In this document: in pieces, positions 23,942 through 31,069 of the stretch
Layout: every line of letters starts with the position of its first letter
Position numbering within the stretch: the first letter of the stretch is position 1
Assembly: GCA_015069485.1 (NCBI GenBank)
Contig: SVIM01000017.1
Span: forward strand, 1 to 38,561
Reading direction: 5' to 3'
DNA length: 38,561 bases
Source: Clostridiales bacterium
GTDB taxonomy: Bacteria; Bacillota; Clostridia; Christensenellales; Borkfalkiaceae
Program-made: the position numbers and the translations under genes
Notes under the pieces: generated by a model
The model's input: only the letters and a program-made list of their open reading frames with translations
What the model was told of the DNA's origin: nothing
The model's database searches: none

Positions 23942-25581
23942 AAATTGTTTTGGCAGGTAATCCTAACGCAGGCAAAACCACGCTTTTTAACGCCCTTACT
24001 AAAAGCAAGCTAAAAACGGGCAACTTTCACGGCGTAACCACGCGCGCTTCGTATAAAACGGTTGGAAGCAACACTTTTATCGATATCCCCGGGGCATATT
24101 CTTCTACGGCGTATTCTATGGAAGAGTATTCTGCTTTAAAGGAAATAAACAGCGCCGATTTAATTATTAACGTCGTTGACGCGCTAACCTTAAAAAATTC
24201 CTTAAACTACACCAAAGGCTTAATAAATACGGGCAAAAGGGTAATAGTTTTTATAACTAAAACCCGTGCTTTAAAAAAGCGTGGCGGTAGAATAAACGGA
24301 GATCTTCTTTCTAAAATTTTAGGCGTTGAAGTAGTTTTAGACGATATTTCAAAGCTTAAATACCACCTAAACGAAGCGGAACAAAAGGTTGTTAAAAGTA
24401 ATGCAAATATACCTTTAAATCAAGCATATTACGGGGGTAATTTACAGCTTAACAAAGCAGAAAGGCTTTTTTATAATAAATATTTTGCTTTATTTTTATT
24501 TATTTTTTTAATAACCTTTATGTTCTTTTTCGCCTTCCATCCAAAAATGGTGGGCGTATATCTTAAAACCCTTAGCGAGCATATTTTAATAAAAATTCCG
24601 TCGCGGTTTTTCGAAGGCGTTATTACTAATCCAACCCTGCGCTCGCTTGTATGCGACGGCATTTTTGGTGGCGTTGGCGGTGTTTTAAGCTTTATTCCCC
24701 AGCTTGCCGTTTTGTATCTGTTTTTAACGTTTATTGACGAAAGCGGTATAATGTCGGCTTTATCGTTTATAACGGACGGCTTTTTTCAAAAAATAAATCT
24801 TTCGGGCAGGGCAGCCTTTTCGTTAATTTTAGGCTTTGGCTGTACTGCTACCGCAATTTTATCTACCCGTGGGTTTGTCGAAAAATCCACGCAAAGGCGT
24901 ACGGTTGCAACCCTGGCCTTCGTGCCGTGCGGTGCAAAGCTTCCCGTTTTTTTAACCTTTTTGTCGCCCGCATTTCAAAATCCCTTCCCCGCAGTTTGCG
25001 CCCTGTATTTTTTAGGAATATCCTTCACCGTAATAGGGGCAAGGCTTTTAAAGGGAAAAAGCGAGGATTTGCTTTGCGAGGTAACGCCAATATCGCTACC
25101 GTCCCTTAAACAAGTGCAAATTAAGTTGTTTTTTTATTTAAAAGGGTTTATAATAAAGGTAGTTACGGCAGTTGCGTTGTTTTGCATTATATCGTGGTTT
25201 TTGTCAAGCTTTTCGTTTGCTCTTGCGCCTACCGATATAAAAGGCAGTATTTTAGCAACCGTAAGTAAAATAATTTGCCCCATATTTTACCCGATAGGGG
25301 TGCGTGATTGGCGCATAGCTTACGCAATAATTTCGGGCTTTATTGCAAAAGAAAATATTGCCGCAACCGTATCTTTATTTTTTTCGCAAGGCTTAAATAT
25401 ACCGTTTAGTTGCGCCATATCCCTTAGTGTTTTAATTCTATTATCGCCTGCTTGCATTTCGGCGTTTACTGCTTCCGTTAAGGAGGTAGGCTTAAAATTT
25501 ACCGTAAAATATTACGCAATACAAACGATAATTGCGTTTGGCGCTTCTTATTTAACCTATTTTATTTTTGGTGTTTTATGA
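23938..25581 (+). CDS. feoB: FeoB-type ferrous iron transporter, short form with altered G4 motif
   Basis: The N-terminal G domain has G1 GNPNAGKTT (7-15), a G2 region with GNFHGVTT, and G3 DIPG (49-52). At the place of the nucleotide-specifying G4 motif (normally NxxD, as in LNMIDEAKKRG) it reads ITKTRALKKRG at about 106, so both Asn and Asp are gone. The membrane part keeps family blocks: GVGGVLSFIPQLAVLYLFLTFIDESG, GFGCTATAILSTR, FVPCGAKLPV and the AYAIISGFIAKE segment. At 547 residues it is shorter than typical FeoB of 600-770. It should move Fe2+ (or possibly Mn2+) across the membrane. It overlaps feoA and the pseudouridine synthase gene by 4 bp each. Confidence 0.9.
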   Translation: MKIVLAGNPNAGKTTLFNALTKSKLKTGNFHGVTTRASYKTVGSNTFIDIPGAYSSTAYSMEEYSALKEINSADLIINVVDALTLKNSLNYTKGLINTGKRVIVFITKTRALKKRGGRINGDLLSKILGVEVVLDDISKLKYHLNEAEQKVVKSNANIPLNQAYYGGNLQLNKAERLFYNKYFALFLFIFLITFMFFFAFHPKMVGVYLKTLSEHILIKIPSRFFEGVITNPTLRSLVCDGIFGGVGGVLSFIPQLAVLYLFLTFIDESGIMSALSFITDGFFQKINLSGRAAFSLILGFGCTATAILSTRGFVEKSTQRRTVATLAFVPCGAKLPVFLTFLSPAFQNPFPAVCALYFLGISFTVIGARLLKGKSEDLLCEVTPISLPSLKQVQIKLFFYLKGFIIKVVTAVALFCIISWFLSSFSFALAPTDIKGSILATVSKIICPIFYPIGVRDWRIAYAIISGFIAKENIAATVSLFFSQGLNIPFSCAISLSVLILLSPACISAFTASVKEVGLKFTVKYYAIQTIIAFGASYLTYFIFGVL

Positions 25582-26408
25582 AATCTTTTACCGTTGAAAA
25601 ACCTACCCTTTTAAAGGACTTTACCGACGAGGTTTACCCCCAAGGCAGCTTTGCCTATTCTCAGCTTATTCGCGCAAAGGATATAAGGGTAAACGGTGTT
25701 AAGGTAGGCTCAAACATAAGGCTCAACGTCGGCGATAGCGTAGTTTACTATACTACTAAAAAGCAGGAAGAAAAGGCAAGCCACGCTAAAATTTTCGAGG
25801 ATGAAAATTTTTATATTGCCGATAAATTTTCAGGGGTTTCTTCCGAAGGGCTTTTATGCGAGCTTAAAGAGCGTGGCGATTTTAGGTTGGCGCACAGATT
25901 AGACAGAAACACTTGCGGTCTTATCACCTTTGCTAAAAACGATTTGGCAGAGCAAAGCCTAAAAGAAGCCTTTAAGCAAAGGGAAGTGGAAAAAATTTAT
26001 TGGTGCTTTTGCAAAAACGCCTTTAAAAAGAAAAAGGAATATTTAACCGCCTATTTAAAAAAGGACGAAAGTAAAAGCATAGTAAAAATTTTTGATGGGC
26101 AAGTTGACGGAAGTGTAAAAATAAATACCGAATACGAAATTTTAAAAAGCCTTGGCGAATACGCGCTAGTGCAAATTATTTTGCATACCGGCAAAACGCA
26201 CCAAATAAGGGCGCATATGGCTTACTTGGGCTGTCCCGTTTTAGGGGACGAAAAATACGGCGACGAGCGTTTAAACGCCAAATACGGCGTAAAAAGGCAA
26301 TGCTTGGTTGCCAAGCAACTAACCTTTAAGGGTTTGCAAAATTTTTCTTATATAAACGGCAAAACCTTTAAAAGCTCTTTTGTTCCCGAATTGCCTAAAA
26401 GGAGTTAG
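25578..26408 (+). CDS. RluA-family 23S rRNA pseudouridine synthase
   Basis: The 276-residue protein converts specific uridines in RNA (probably 23S rRNA) to pseudouridine. It has an S4-like RNA-binding start (SQLIRAKDIRVNGVKV..LNVGDSVVYY, about residues 28-58) and the RluA catalytic motif HRLDRNTCGLITFAK with the catalytic Asp at 109. TGKTHQIRAHMAYLGCPVLGDEKYG near residue 210 is the second family motif. Which member of the RluA/C/D group it represents cannot be read from the sequence. The start codon overlaps the feoB stop by ATGA, an odd functional pairing. A strong bidirectional terminator lies 72 bp after the stop. Confidence 0.92.
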   Translation: MKSFTVEKPTLLKDFTDEVYPQGSFAYSQLIRAKDIRVNGVKVGSNIRLNVGDSVVYYTTKKQEEKASHAKIFEDENFYIADKFSGVSSEGLLCELKERGDFRLAHRLDRNTCGLITFAKNDLAEQSLKEAFKQREVEKIYWCFCKNAFKKKKEYLTAYLKKDESKSIVKIFDGQVDGSVKINTEYEILKSLGEYALVQIILHTGKTHQIRAHMAYLGCPVLGDEKYGDERLNAKYGVKRQCLVAKQLTFKGLQNFSYINGKTFKSSFVPELPKRS

Positions 26409-26479
26409 TTAAGGGATAGTACAGCTTGTATAGTTAAGGTTGCATTGTAATATAGCGTAAGCAAGGTTGAAAGGCAAAC

Positions 26480-26525
26480 ATATAATTTTAGCCCGTGACA
26501 ATGTTGTCACGGGCTAAAATTATAT
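26480..26525. terminator. Bidirectional terminator between convergent genes
   Basis: A 22-bp perfect stem (26480-26501 with 26504-26525) is separated by only TG. Its core TAGCCCGTGACAA is GC-rich and its ends are A/T-rich, so it can stop both the feo-operon transcript and the oppositely oriented SDR transcript, whose stop codon is 6 bp away. Confidence 0.9.
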
Positions 26526-26530
26526 AAAAT

Positions 26531-27355
26531 TTATTTTTTCTTTTTAAACTGTTTGCCGTAGGTGCTTCCGCCGTCGCATAAAATATCGACGCCAGCTAAA
26601 TAACCGTTTCTTTCATCGGCAACGGTTGCAAGGGCGTAGCCTAATTCTTCTGGCTTGCCCATACGTTCTTCTGCAGTAAAGGGAATAAGCGCTCCACCTT
26701 CCTTGGCTTCTAAATTGCCCATATCGGTTGCAATTAAGCCGGGGCTTAACGAAACTACTCTAATCCCCTTTTTGCCGTATTCAAATGCGCATTTTTTTGC
26801 ATACCAAACGACAAAATTTTTAGAAAGCGCGTAAGCAAATCCGTTTCTTTGATATTCCCCTTTAGGAAGATTGCTTTTTTTAATAAGCTTTTTAACGAAT
26901 AATTCCTCGTTAGTGTCGGCAAGAGTATAGGTTTTTTTGCTGATTAAAAAGGAAGGGAGAATGTAGGCAGAGTTTGATGCAACGTCAACGATTACGCTCC
27001 CCGCGTTCATAAGCTTAGAAAATTCTTGGTTTATATAAACTGTTCCAAGCGCGTTAACGCGTAAAATCTTTTCTTGATTAGCCATATTGGGGGAAAGCCC
27101 TGCAGAGTTAATTACATTTTTTATTTCGCCCAACGACGCCGCGTATTCTGCAAGATCTTTAACGCTTTCTCTAACGGAAGTGTCGCAAGTATGTGCGTAT
27201 GCTTCAAAGCCCAAACTTTTAAGTTCGTTAACGGCATTTTCAAGCTTTGCAAGCGTTCTGCCTGCAATTATTATAATTTTATCCTTAGGCATAAATTTAG
27301 CAGCTTCTAAACCCATACCGCTACCGCCACCGGTAATAACGCAAACGTTTTTCAT
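26531..27355 (-). CDS. Short-chain dehydrogenase/reductase with extended insertion
   Basis: The 274-residue SDR has the nucleotide-binding TGGGSGMG at residues 8-15. AGRTLAKL after the second strand (Arg at 33) suggests NADP(H), and NSAGLSP is the NNAG-equivalent. Candidate catalytic residues are Ser127 or Ser129, with Tyr175 and Lys179 in YALSK. An insertion of about 45 residues (KKTYTLADTNEELFVKKLIKKSNLPKGEYQ) separates serine and tyrosine, where about a dozen residues is usual. This recalls hydroxysteroid- and carbonyl-reductase-like SDRs. The C-terminus keeps GVDILCDGGSTYG. Substrate is unknown. It follows citrate synthase by 15 bp, so the two are co-transcribed; a metabolic link is not evident. 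It ends at a shared terminator. Confidence 0.9.
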   Translation of the reverse strand: MKNVCVITGGGSGMGLEAAKFMPKDKIIIIAGRTLAKLENAVNELKSLGFEAYAHTCDTSVRESVKDLAEYAASLGEIKNVINSAGLSPNMANQEKILRVNALGTVYINQEFSKLMNAGSVIVDVASNSAYILPSFLISKKTYTLADTNEELFVKKLIKKSNLPKGEYQRNGFAYALSKNFVVWYAKKCAFEYGKKGIRVVSLSPGLIATDMGNLEAKEGGALIPFTAEERMGKPEELGYALATVADERNGYLAGVDILCDGGSTYGKQFKKKK

Positions 27356-27370
27356 ATAAATCTCCTATAA

Positions 27371-28747
27371 TTACTTTCTTTGGTTTAAAGGGATATAATC
27401 TTGTCTGGGCTGTACGCAATGATAGGCAGGGCGAATAATTCTGTTGCCGTTAGCAAGCTCTTCCATACGGTGAGCCGACCAGCCCGCAATTCTTGCAATA
27501 GCAAAAAGAGGCGTGTATAAGCTATCGGGAAGGTTAAGCATATCGTATAAGAAGCCCGAATAAAAGTCCACGTTGGGGCTAATGGGCTTTAATAAATTTC
27601 TGCGCTCTGCAATAAGCCTACCCGCAACCTCGGCAACGGTGTTATAAAGCTCAAATTCCTTTTCTCTGCCCTTTTCAACGGCAAGCTTGCCAGCGTAATG
27701 CTTTAATATGTCCGATCTAGGGTCGGAAAGTGTGTAAATCGCGTGCCCCATACCGTAAACCAAGCCCGTTCTGTCAAACGCCTGCTTGTTTAAAAGCTTT
27801 TCAACGTATTCGGTTACGCTTTCCTTTGACCAATCCTTAATATTTTCCTTAATGTTGGCAAACATTTGCTTAACCTTTATGTTTGCACCGCCGTGCTTAG
27901 GGCCCTTTAACGAGCCGAGTGATGCCGCCGTAGAAGAATAAGTATCCGTTCCGGTAGAGGTTGCAAGGTGTGTAGTAAAGGTAGAAGCGTTACCGCCACC
28001 GTGGTCGGCGTGCAAGGTTAAGCAAATATCTAAAACCTTGGCTTCCAAATCGGTAAACTTATTATCCTTTCTTAAAATATGTAAAATATTTTGCGCCGTA
28101 GAATATTCGGGGACGGGCTTATGGATTATCATAGAACCGTCGTTACTGTTATAATATTTGTAAACTCGGTGGGAATATACGGCAATTAACGGAAGCTGAG
28201 CAATAAGTAATAACGATTGTCTTAATACGTTCGAAACGCTAATATTGTCGGGGTCAGGGTCGTAGCTATATAAGTTAAGCACGCATCTTGCAAGCATATT
28301 CATCATATCCTTTGAAGGCGACTTCATAATAACGTCCCTTACAAAGTTTCTTGGAAGAACCCTAAAATCGGAAAGCATATTGCTAAATTCCTGCATTTCG
28401 TTAGCGGTAGGTAGCTTGCCGAAAAGCAACAAATAAACCGTTTCTTCAAATCCGAATCTGTCTTCTAATATACAATGCTTTACCAAATCCCTAACGTTAT
28501 AGCCCCTATAACATAAAATACCGTCGATAGGCGTTCTTACGCCGTTAATATTGTCCCACGCAGTAACTTCCGAAATTTCGGTAAGTCCGCACAAAACGCC
28601 CTTGCCGTTTTTATCTCTAAGTCCCCTTTTAACGTCAAATTGCTCGTAAAGGGCAGGCTCTATTTTGTCGGTTGCCGTAAGCTCCGTTGCAAGCCTTCTA
28701 AGTATGGGGGAATATTTTACTATAAGGTTAGCTTCGTTAAAATCCAA
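27371..28747 (-). CDS. gltA: Citrate synthase
   Basis: This enzyme condenses oxaloacetate with acetyl-CoA to give citrate, probably for glutamate synthesis because no other TCA genes are nearby. The 458-residue protein has the oxaloacetate and CoA site histidines in LHADHGGGNASTF (H246, H249) and GPKHGGANIK (H285). DFYSGFLYDML holds the usual catalytic Asp region. The N-terminal extension of about 60 residues (RGLRDKNGKGVLCGLTEISEV) is typical for clostridial forms. The start is TTG at 28747 with AAAGGAG about 10 nt upstream; the frame contains no better ATG. A consensus promoter stands directly upstream. The SDR gene follows. Confidence 0.94.
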   Translation of the reverse strand: MDFNEANLIVKYSPILRRLATELTATDKIEPALYEQFDVKRGLRDKNGKGVLCGLTEISEVTAWDNINGVRTPIDGILCYRGYNVRDLVKHCILEDRFGFEETVYLLLFGKLPTANEMQEFSNMLSDFRVLPRNFVRDVIMKSPSKDMMNMLARCVLNLYSYDPDPDNISVSNVLRQSLLLIAQLPLIAVYSHRVYKYYNSNDGSMIIHKPVPEYSTAQNILHILRKDNKFTDLEAKVLDICLTLHADHGGGNASTFTTHLATSTGTDTYSSTAASLGSLKGPKHGGANIKVKQMFANIKENIKDWSKESVTEYVEKLLNKQAFDRTGLVYGMGHAIYTLSDPRSDILKHYAGKLAVEKGREKEFELYNTVAEVAGRLIAERRNLLKPISPNVDFYSGFLYDMLNLPDSLYTPLFAIARIAGWSAHRMEELANGNRIIRPAYHCVQPRQDYIPLNQRK

Positions 28748-28778
28748 AATTAATCAACTCCTTTATTAAAACGCAAAT

Positions 28779-28807
28779 ATTATAGCATAAACTTTATATT
28801 AAGTCAA
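28779..28807 (-). promoter_or_regulatory. Promoter of citrate synthase
   Basis: On the minus strand TTGACT (28807-28802) and TATAAT (28784-28779) are exactly 17 bp apart, giving a leader of about 25 nt. Confidence 0.78.
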
Positions 28808-28894
28808 ATGAAAATTAATTTATAAAACAGGTCCGTTGCCCTCTTTATATGTATAATTATAAATTGCATTGCATAAATAAGGTAATATTTGTTA

Positions 28895-28923
28895 TTGACT
28901 TATTAAAAATAAAAGTATAAAAT
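28895..28923 (+). promoter_or_regulatory. Vegetative-type promoter of the sigma factor operon
   Basis: TTGACT (28895-28900) and TAAAAT (28918-28923) are 17 bp apart, about 70 bp ahead of the first gene. Nothing else is evident in the gap between the divergent promoters (28808-28894). Confidence 0.6.
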
Positions 28924-28992
28924 ATAATAAACTTGTTTTTTGTTGCCTAAAACGGTTTATATATTAATTAGGAAGTATTTTGGAGAAATATT

Positions 28993-29298
28993 ATGCAACA
29001 GGTTAAATTAATTTCCGCAGAAGAAAAGCTTGTAATTTCTTTAAGCGGAGAAATTGATTCCGCTACGGTGGACGAATTTTACAACGAAGTTTTTGCAATT
29101 TACAGCCATACTAAAATGGATATTCAGTTCGATTGCACGGCATTAACCTTTATCGACAGCACCACCTTAGGTACTTTCGTAAAAATTTTTAAACACCTTC
29201 GCGAAGACGGTAAGGTTATGTCGCTTAAAAACGTTCAGCCAAGAATAAGAAAGCTTTTTCACATTTGCTCGCTCGACACCATTATGGAGATAGATTAA
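28993..29298 (+). CDS. STAS-domain anti-anti-sigma factor (RsbV/SpoIIAA-like)
   Basis: The 101-residue STAS protein should relieve inhibition of the sigma factor encoded two genes later by binding its anti-sigma kinase. ISLSGEIDSATVDEFYNEV forms the first strand-helix unit. DCTALTFIDSTTLGTFVKIFKHL contains the phosphorylation loop; where RsbV and SpoIIAA have DSSGL with the second Ser phosphorylated, this protein has D-S-T-T, so Thr would be the acceptor or the site is altered. TGGAG precedes the ATG. The stop (TAA) shares its last A with the ATG of the next gene, so translation is coupled. The four-gene order is STAS, GHKL-like, sigma, GHKL. Confidence 0.88.
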   Translation: MQQVKLISAEEKLVISLSGEIDSATVDEFYNEVFAIYSHTKMDIQFDCTALTFIDSTTLGTFVKIFKHLREDGKVMSLKNVQPRIRKLFHICSLDTIMEID

Positions 29299-29645
29299 TG
29301 AAGGATTTAACGCTTAAATTTCATCTTTCCGACAGCGAATATTTTACGGCGTTAAGATTAGTTGCCGGCTCTGTTTGCACTAACGCTGATTTAGATATAG
29401 ACGCGTTGGAGGATTTTAAGGTTTGTATAACCGAAAGCGCCTTAATTTTAAAAAATTGTGGCTTTGAAATCGTAGAAATAACTTTTAGCTATATCGACGG
29501 CGTACAATGTACCGTGCAAGGTCTTGGCGGCAACTCAAAGCAAGCAGATAATACTTTGTCGTTGGCGCTTATATCTGCGCTCGTATCCGTTTGCGATATA
29601 AAAGAAAATCAAGGAATTATAGAGAGAGTAACGCTTAAGGTATGA
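29298..29645 (+). CDS. Degenerate GHKL-fold protein (RsbW/SpoIIAB-like, kinase motifs lost)
   Basis: The chosen ATG at 29298 has GGAG at 29286-29289 and overlaps the previous stop; this gives 115 residues. The N-terminal half follows RsbW: DSEYFTALRLVAGSVCTNADLDIDALEDFKVCITESALILKN aligns with the region before and through the N box, normally E-x-x-x-N. The Asn that coordinates magnesium is replaced by Ile, and no G-x-G-L ATP-lid motif appears afterwards. The protein therefore probably cannot hydrolyse or transfer phosphate but could still bind the sigma factor or the STAS protein. It overlaps the sigma gene by 4 bp (ATGA). An intact GHKL gene follows the sigma gene, so this copy may be a regulatory paralogue. 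Confidence 0.75.
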   Translation: MKDLTLKFHLSDSEYFTALRLVAGSVCTNADLDIDALEDFKVCITESALILKNCGFEIVEITFSYIDGVQCTVQGLGGNSKQADNTLSLALISALVSVCDIKENQGIIERVTLKV

Positions 29646-30367
29646 TAGATAACGAAAGGGCGATGGAGCTGTTTAGAAAATACCGCCAAACGGGCGATAT
29701 TAAAATTAGAAACGAGCTCGTCGAAAACTTCATATGGGTAGCGGAAATTCTTTCTAAAAAGTTTTCCGGCAGGGGCGTTGAGTACGACGACTTATTGCAA
29801 ATCTCCTCCGAAGCACTTATTTCGGGAGTAGAAAAGTACGATCCGGATTTAGGGTTTAAGTTTACCACCTACGTCACGCCTATCATTACGGGGACGATTA
29901 AAAACTATTTCCGCGATTTTTCGCGCACCGTCCGCCTGCCTAGAAAAATTTACTTAACCTCAAATAAAATTAACGAAGCTTCTGCTAAATACTACGAGGA
30001 ATACGGCGTAAAGCCTACGGTAAAACAGCTTGCTCAAATGGTAGGCGTTTCGCAGGAAGAGGTTATCGAAGCGTTAGAATGTAAAACGACGATAAGCTTG
30101 GATGCAAAAGCCGTGAACAAGGACACGGAAAATACCTTAAAAGATATTATTCCTGACTATAACGATAGGTTTGATAAATTTGAAATGAACGATTCGTTAA
30201 AGGTGGAATTAGAAAAATTAGAGCCCGTTGAAAGGGATATTGTAGAGTTAAGGTTTTTACAAAACAAATCGCAAACGGAAGTGGGCAAAATTTTGGGTGT
30301 AAACCAAATGTTCGTTTCCCGCGCGGAGAGAAGAATTATTAAAAAGCTAAAGGAAGCATTGTCTTAA
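29642..30367 (+). CDS. SigB/SigF-group RNA polymerase sigma factor
   Basis: The 241-residue sigma-70 family protein has region 2 (EYDDLLQISSEALISGVEKYDPDLGFKFTTYVTPIITGTIKNYFRD) and region 3 (RLPRKIYLTSNKINEASAKYYEEYGVKPTVKQLAQMVGVSQEEV). Region 4 is ELEKLEPVERDIVELRFLQNKSQTEVGKILGVNQMFVSRAERRIIKKLKEAL. Gene order with STAS and GHKL partners is that of the rsbV-rsbW-sigB and spoIIAA-spoIIAB-sigF systems. Sequence alone does not separate a stress role from a sporulation role, and no other sporulation genes are nearby. It begins inside the end of the preceding gene, and the next gene follows its stop by 1 bp. Activity is probably set by partner switching with the neighbouring proteins. Confidence 0.92.
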   Translation: MIDNERAMELFRKYRQTGDIKIRNELVENFIWVAEILSKKFSGRGVEYDDLLQISSEALISGVEKYDPDLGFKFTTYVTPIITGTIKNYFRDFSRTVRLPRKIYLTSNKINEASAKYYEEYGVKPTVKQLAQMVGVSQEEVIEALECKTTISLDAKAVNKDTENTLKDIIPDYNDRFDKFEMNDSLKVELEKLEPVERDIVELRFLQNKSQTEVGKILGVNQMFVSRAERRIIKKLKEALS

Positions 30368-30368
30368 A

Positions 30369-30755
30369 ATGATTAAGTTTAAGGTCGACAATTTAAAAAA
30401 TATGAACGCGGCTCTTAAGCAGTTTTTGGACTTTTTAGAAAACAGGGGCGTTTTAGAAGACGATATTTTTGATAGTCGTCTCGTTTCGTGTGAGCTTATA
30501 ACTAACGTTATTCGTCACGGCAACGAGGAGGCGCATTTTGAAGGTGGCGTTTCGGGCGATATAATAAAAATCACCGTAAAGGGTGGCGAAACCGATACCG
30601 TTTTACAAACGCCAAAGCTCCCTGCAGATATTTTTGCCGAAAGCGGTAGGGGACTTTATATAATAAAAAGTATTTGCACCGGCGATATTAAGGCAGAAGG
30701 CTCGGCAGTTACCGTAAAAATTAAAATTAAACGCACAAATCAACCTAATAACTAA
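30369..30755 (+). CDS. GHKL-type anti-sigma serine/threonine kinase (RsbW/SpoIIAB-like)
   Basis: This 128-residue protein has an intact N box, SCELITNVIRHGNE (about residues 43-56, with Glu and Asn of E-x-x-x-N). Its ATP-lid motif is ESGRGLYIIKSICTG (about 90-104). It is thus a plausible ATP-dependent kinase that sequesters the sigma factor and phosphorylates the STAS protein. Its position after the sigma gene differs from rsbW and spoIIAB, which lie before it, where a degenerate paralogue is found here. The start is 1 bp after the sigma stop, so all four proteins come from one transcript. A terminator follows at 30806-30828. Confidence 0.87.
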   Translation: MIKFKVDNLKNMNAALKQFLDFLENRGVLEDDIFDSRLVSCELITNVIRHGNEEAHFEGGVSGDIIKITVKGGETDTVLQTPKLPADIFAESGRGLYIIKSICTGDIKAEGSAVTVKIKIKRTNQPNN

Positions 30756-30805
30756 TGCCAAGCCTTATAAATTTTTATAAAGTTAACGGCGTAAACAAAT
30801 AAAAA

Positions 30806-30828
30806 AAGCTCGGTATTTTGCCGGGCTT
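30806..30828 (+). terminator. Terminator of the sigma factor operon
   Basis: AAGCTCGG (30806-30813) pairs with CCGGGCTT (30821-30828) with one wobble, followed by ATTTTAATTTT. Confidence 0.78.
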
Positions 30829-30853
30829 ATTTTAATTTTAAATAACGCTAACC

Positions 30854-31018
30854 ATAAAAGCAACCGTATTTTTAATTTTAAAGTATATAAAAGTTACTGC
30901 GTTTTAAATTTAAAGCATTATAAAAGTTACTGCGTTTTAAATTTAAAGTATTATAAAAGTTACCGTGTTTTTAATTTTAAGGTATTATAAAAACAACGGT
31001 GTTTTTAATTTTATAACA
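30854..31018. repeat. Five tandem repeats of 33 bp in a convergent intergenic region
   Basis: The word ATAAAAG (or ATAAAAA in the last copy) starts at 30854, 30887, 30920, 30953 and 30987: spacings of 33, 33, 33 and 34 bp. Each unit has ATAAAAG, then a variable GTTACTGCG-like segment, then TTTTAAATTTAAAG. The period is close to three helical turns, which puts the A/T tracts on the same DNA face. There is no unique spacer between repeats, and no open frame. It lies between the terminators of two converging transcription units. Confidence 0.85.
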
Positions 31019-31026
31019 AAACAAAA

Positions 31027-31053
31027 AAAGGCCCGAACAATGTTCGAGCCTTT
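31027..31053 (-). terminator. Terminator of the polytopic membrane protein gene
   Basis: Arms 31027-31039 and 31041-31053 pair with one mismatch; on the minus strand a run of seven or more T follows. It begins 17 bp past the stop codon at 31070. Confidence 0.82.
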
Positions 31054-31069
31054 TAATATATTTAATTAA

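Noticed and set aside
28950..28990. SigB-like promoter (GTTTAT ... AAGTAT) for autoregulation of the sigma operon
   Set aside because: The -10 part matches poorly, and transcription from it would begin too close to the ATG to include the ribosome binding site.
30854..31018. CRISPR array
   Set aside because: The 33-bp units adjoin each other without unique spacers, and no cas genes are present.
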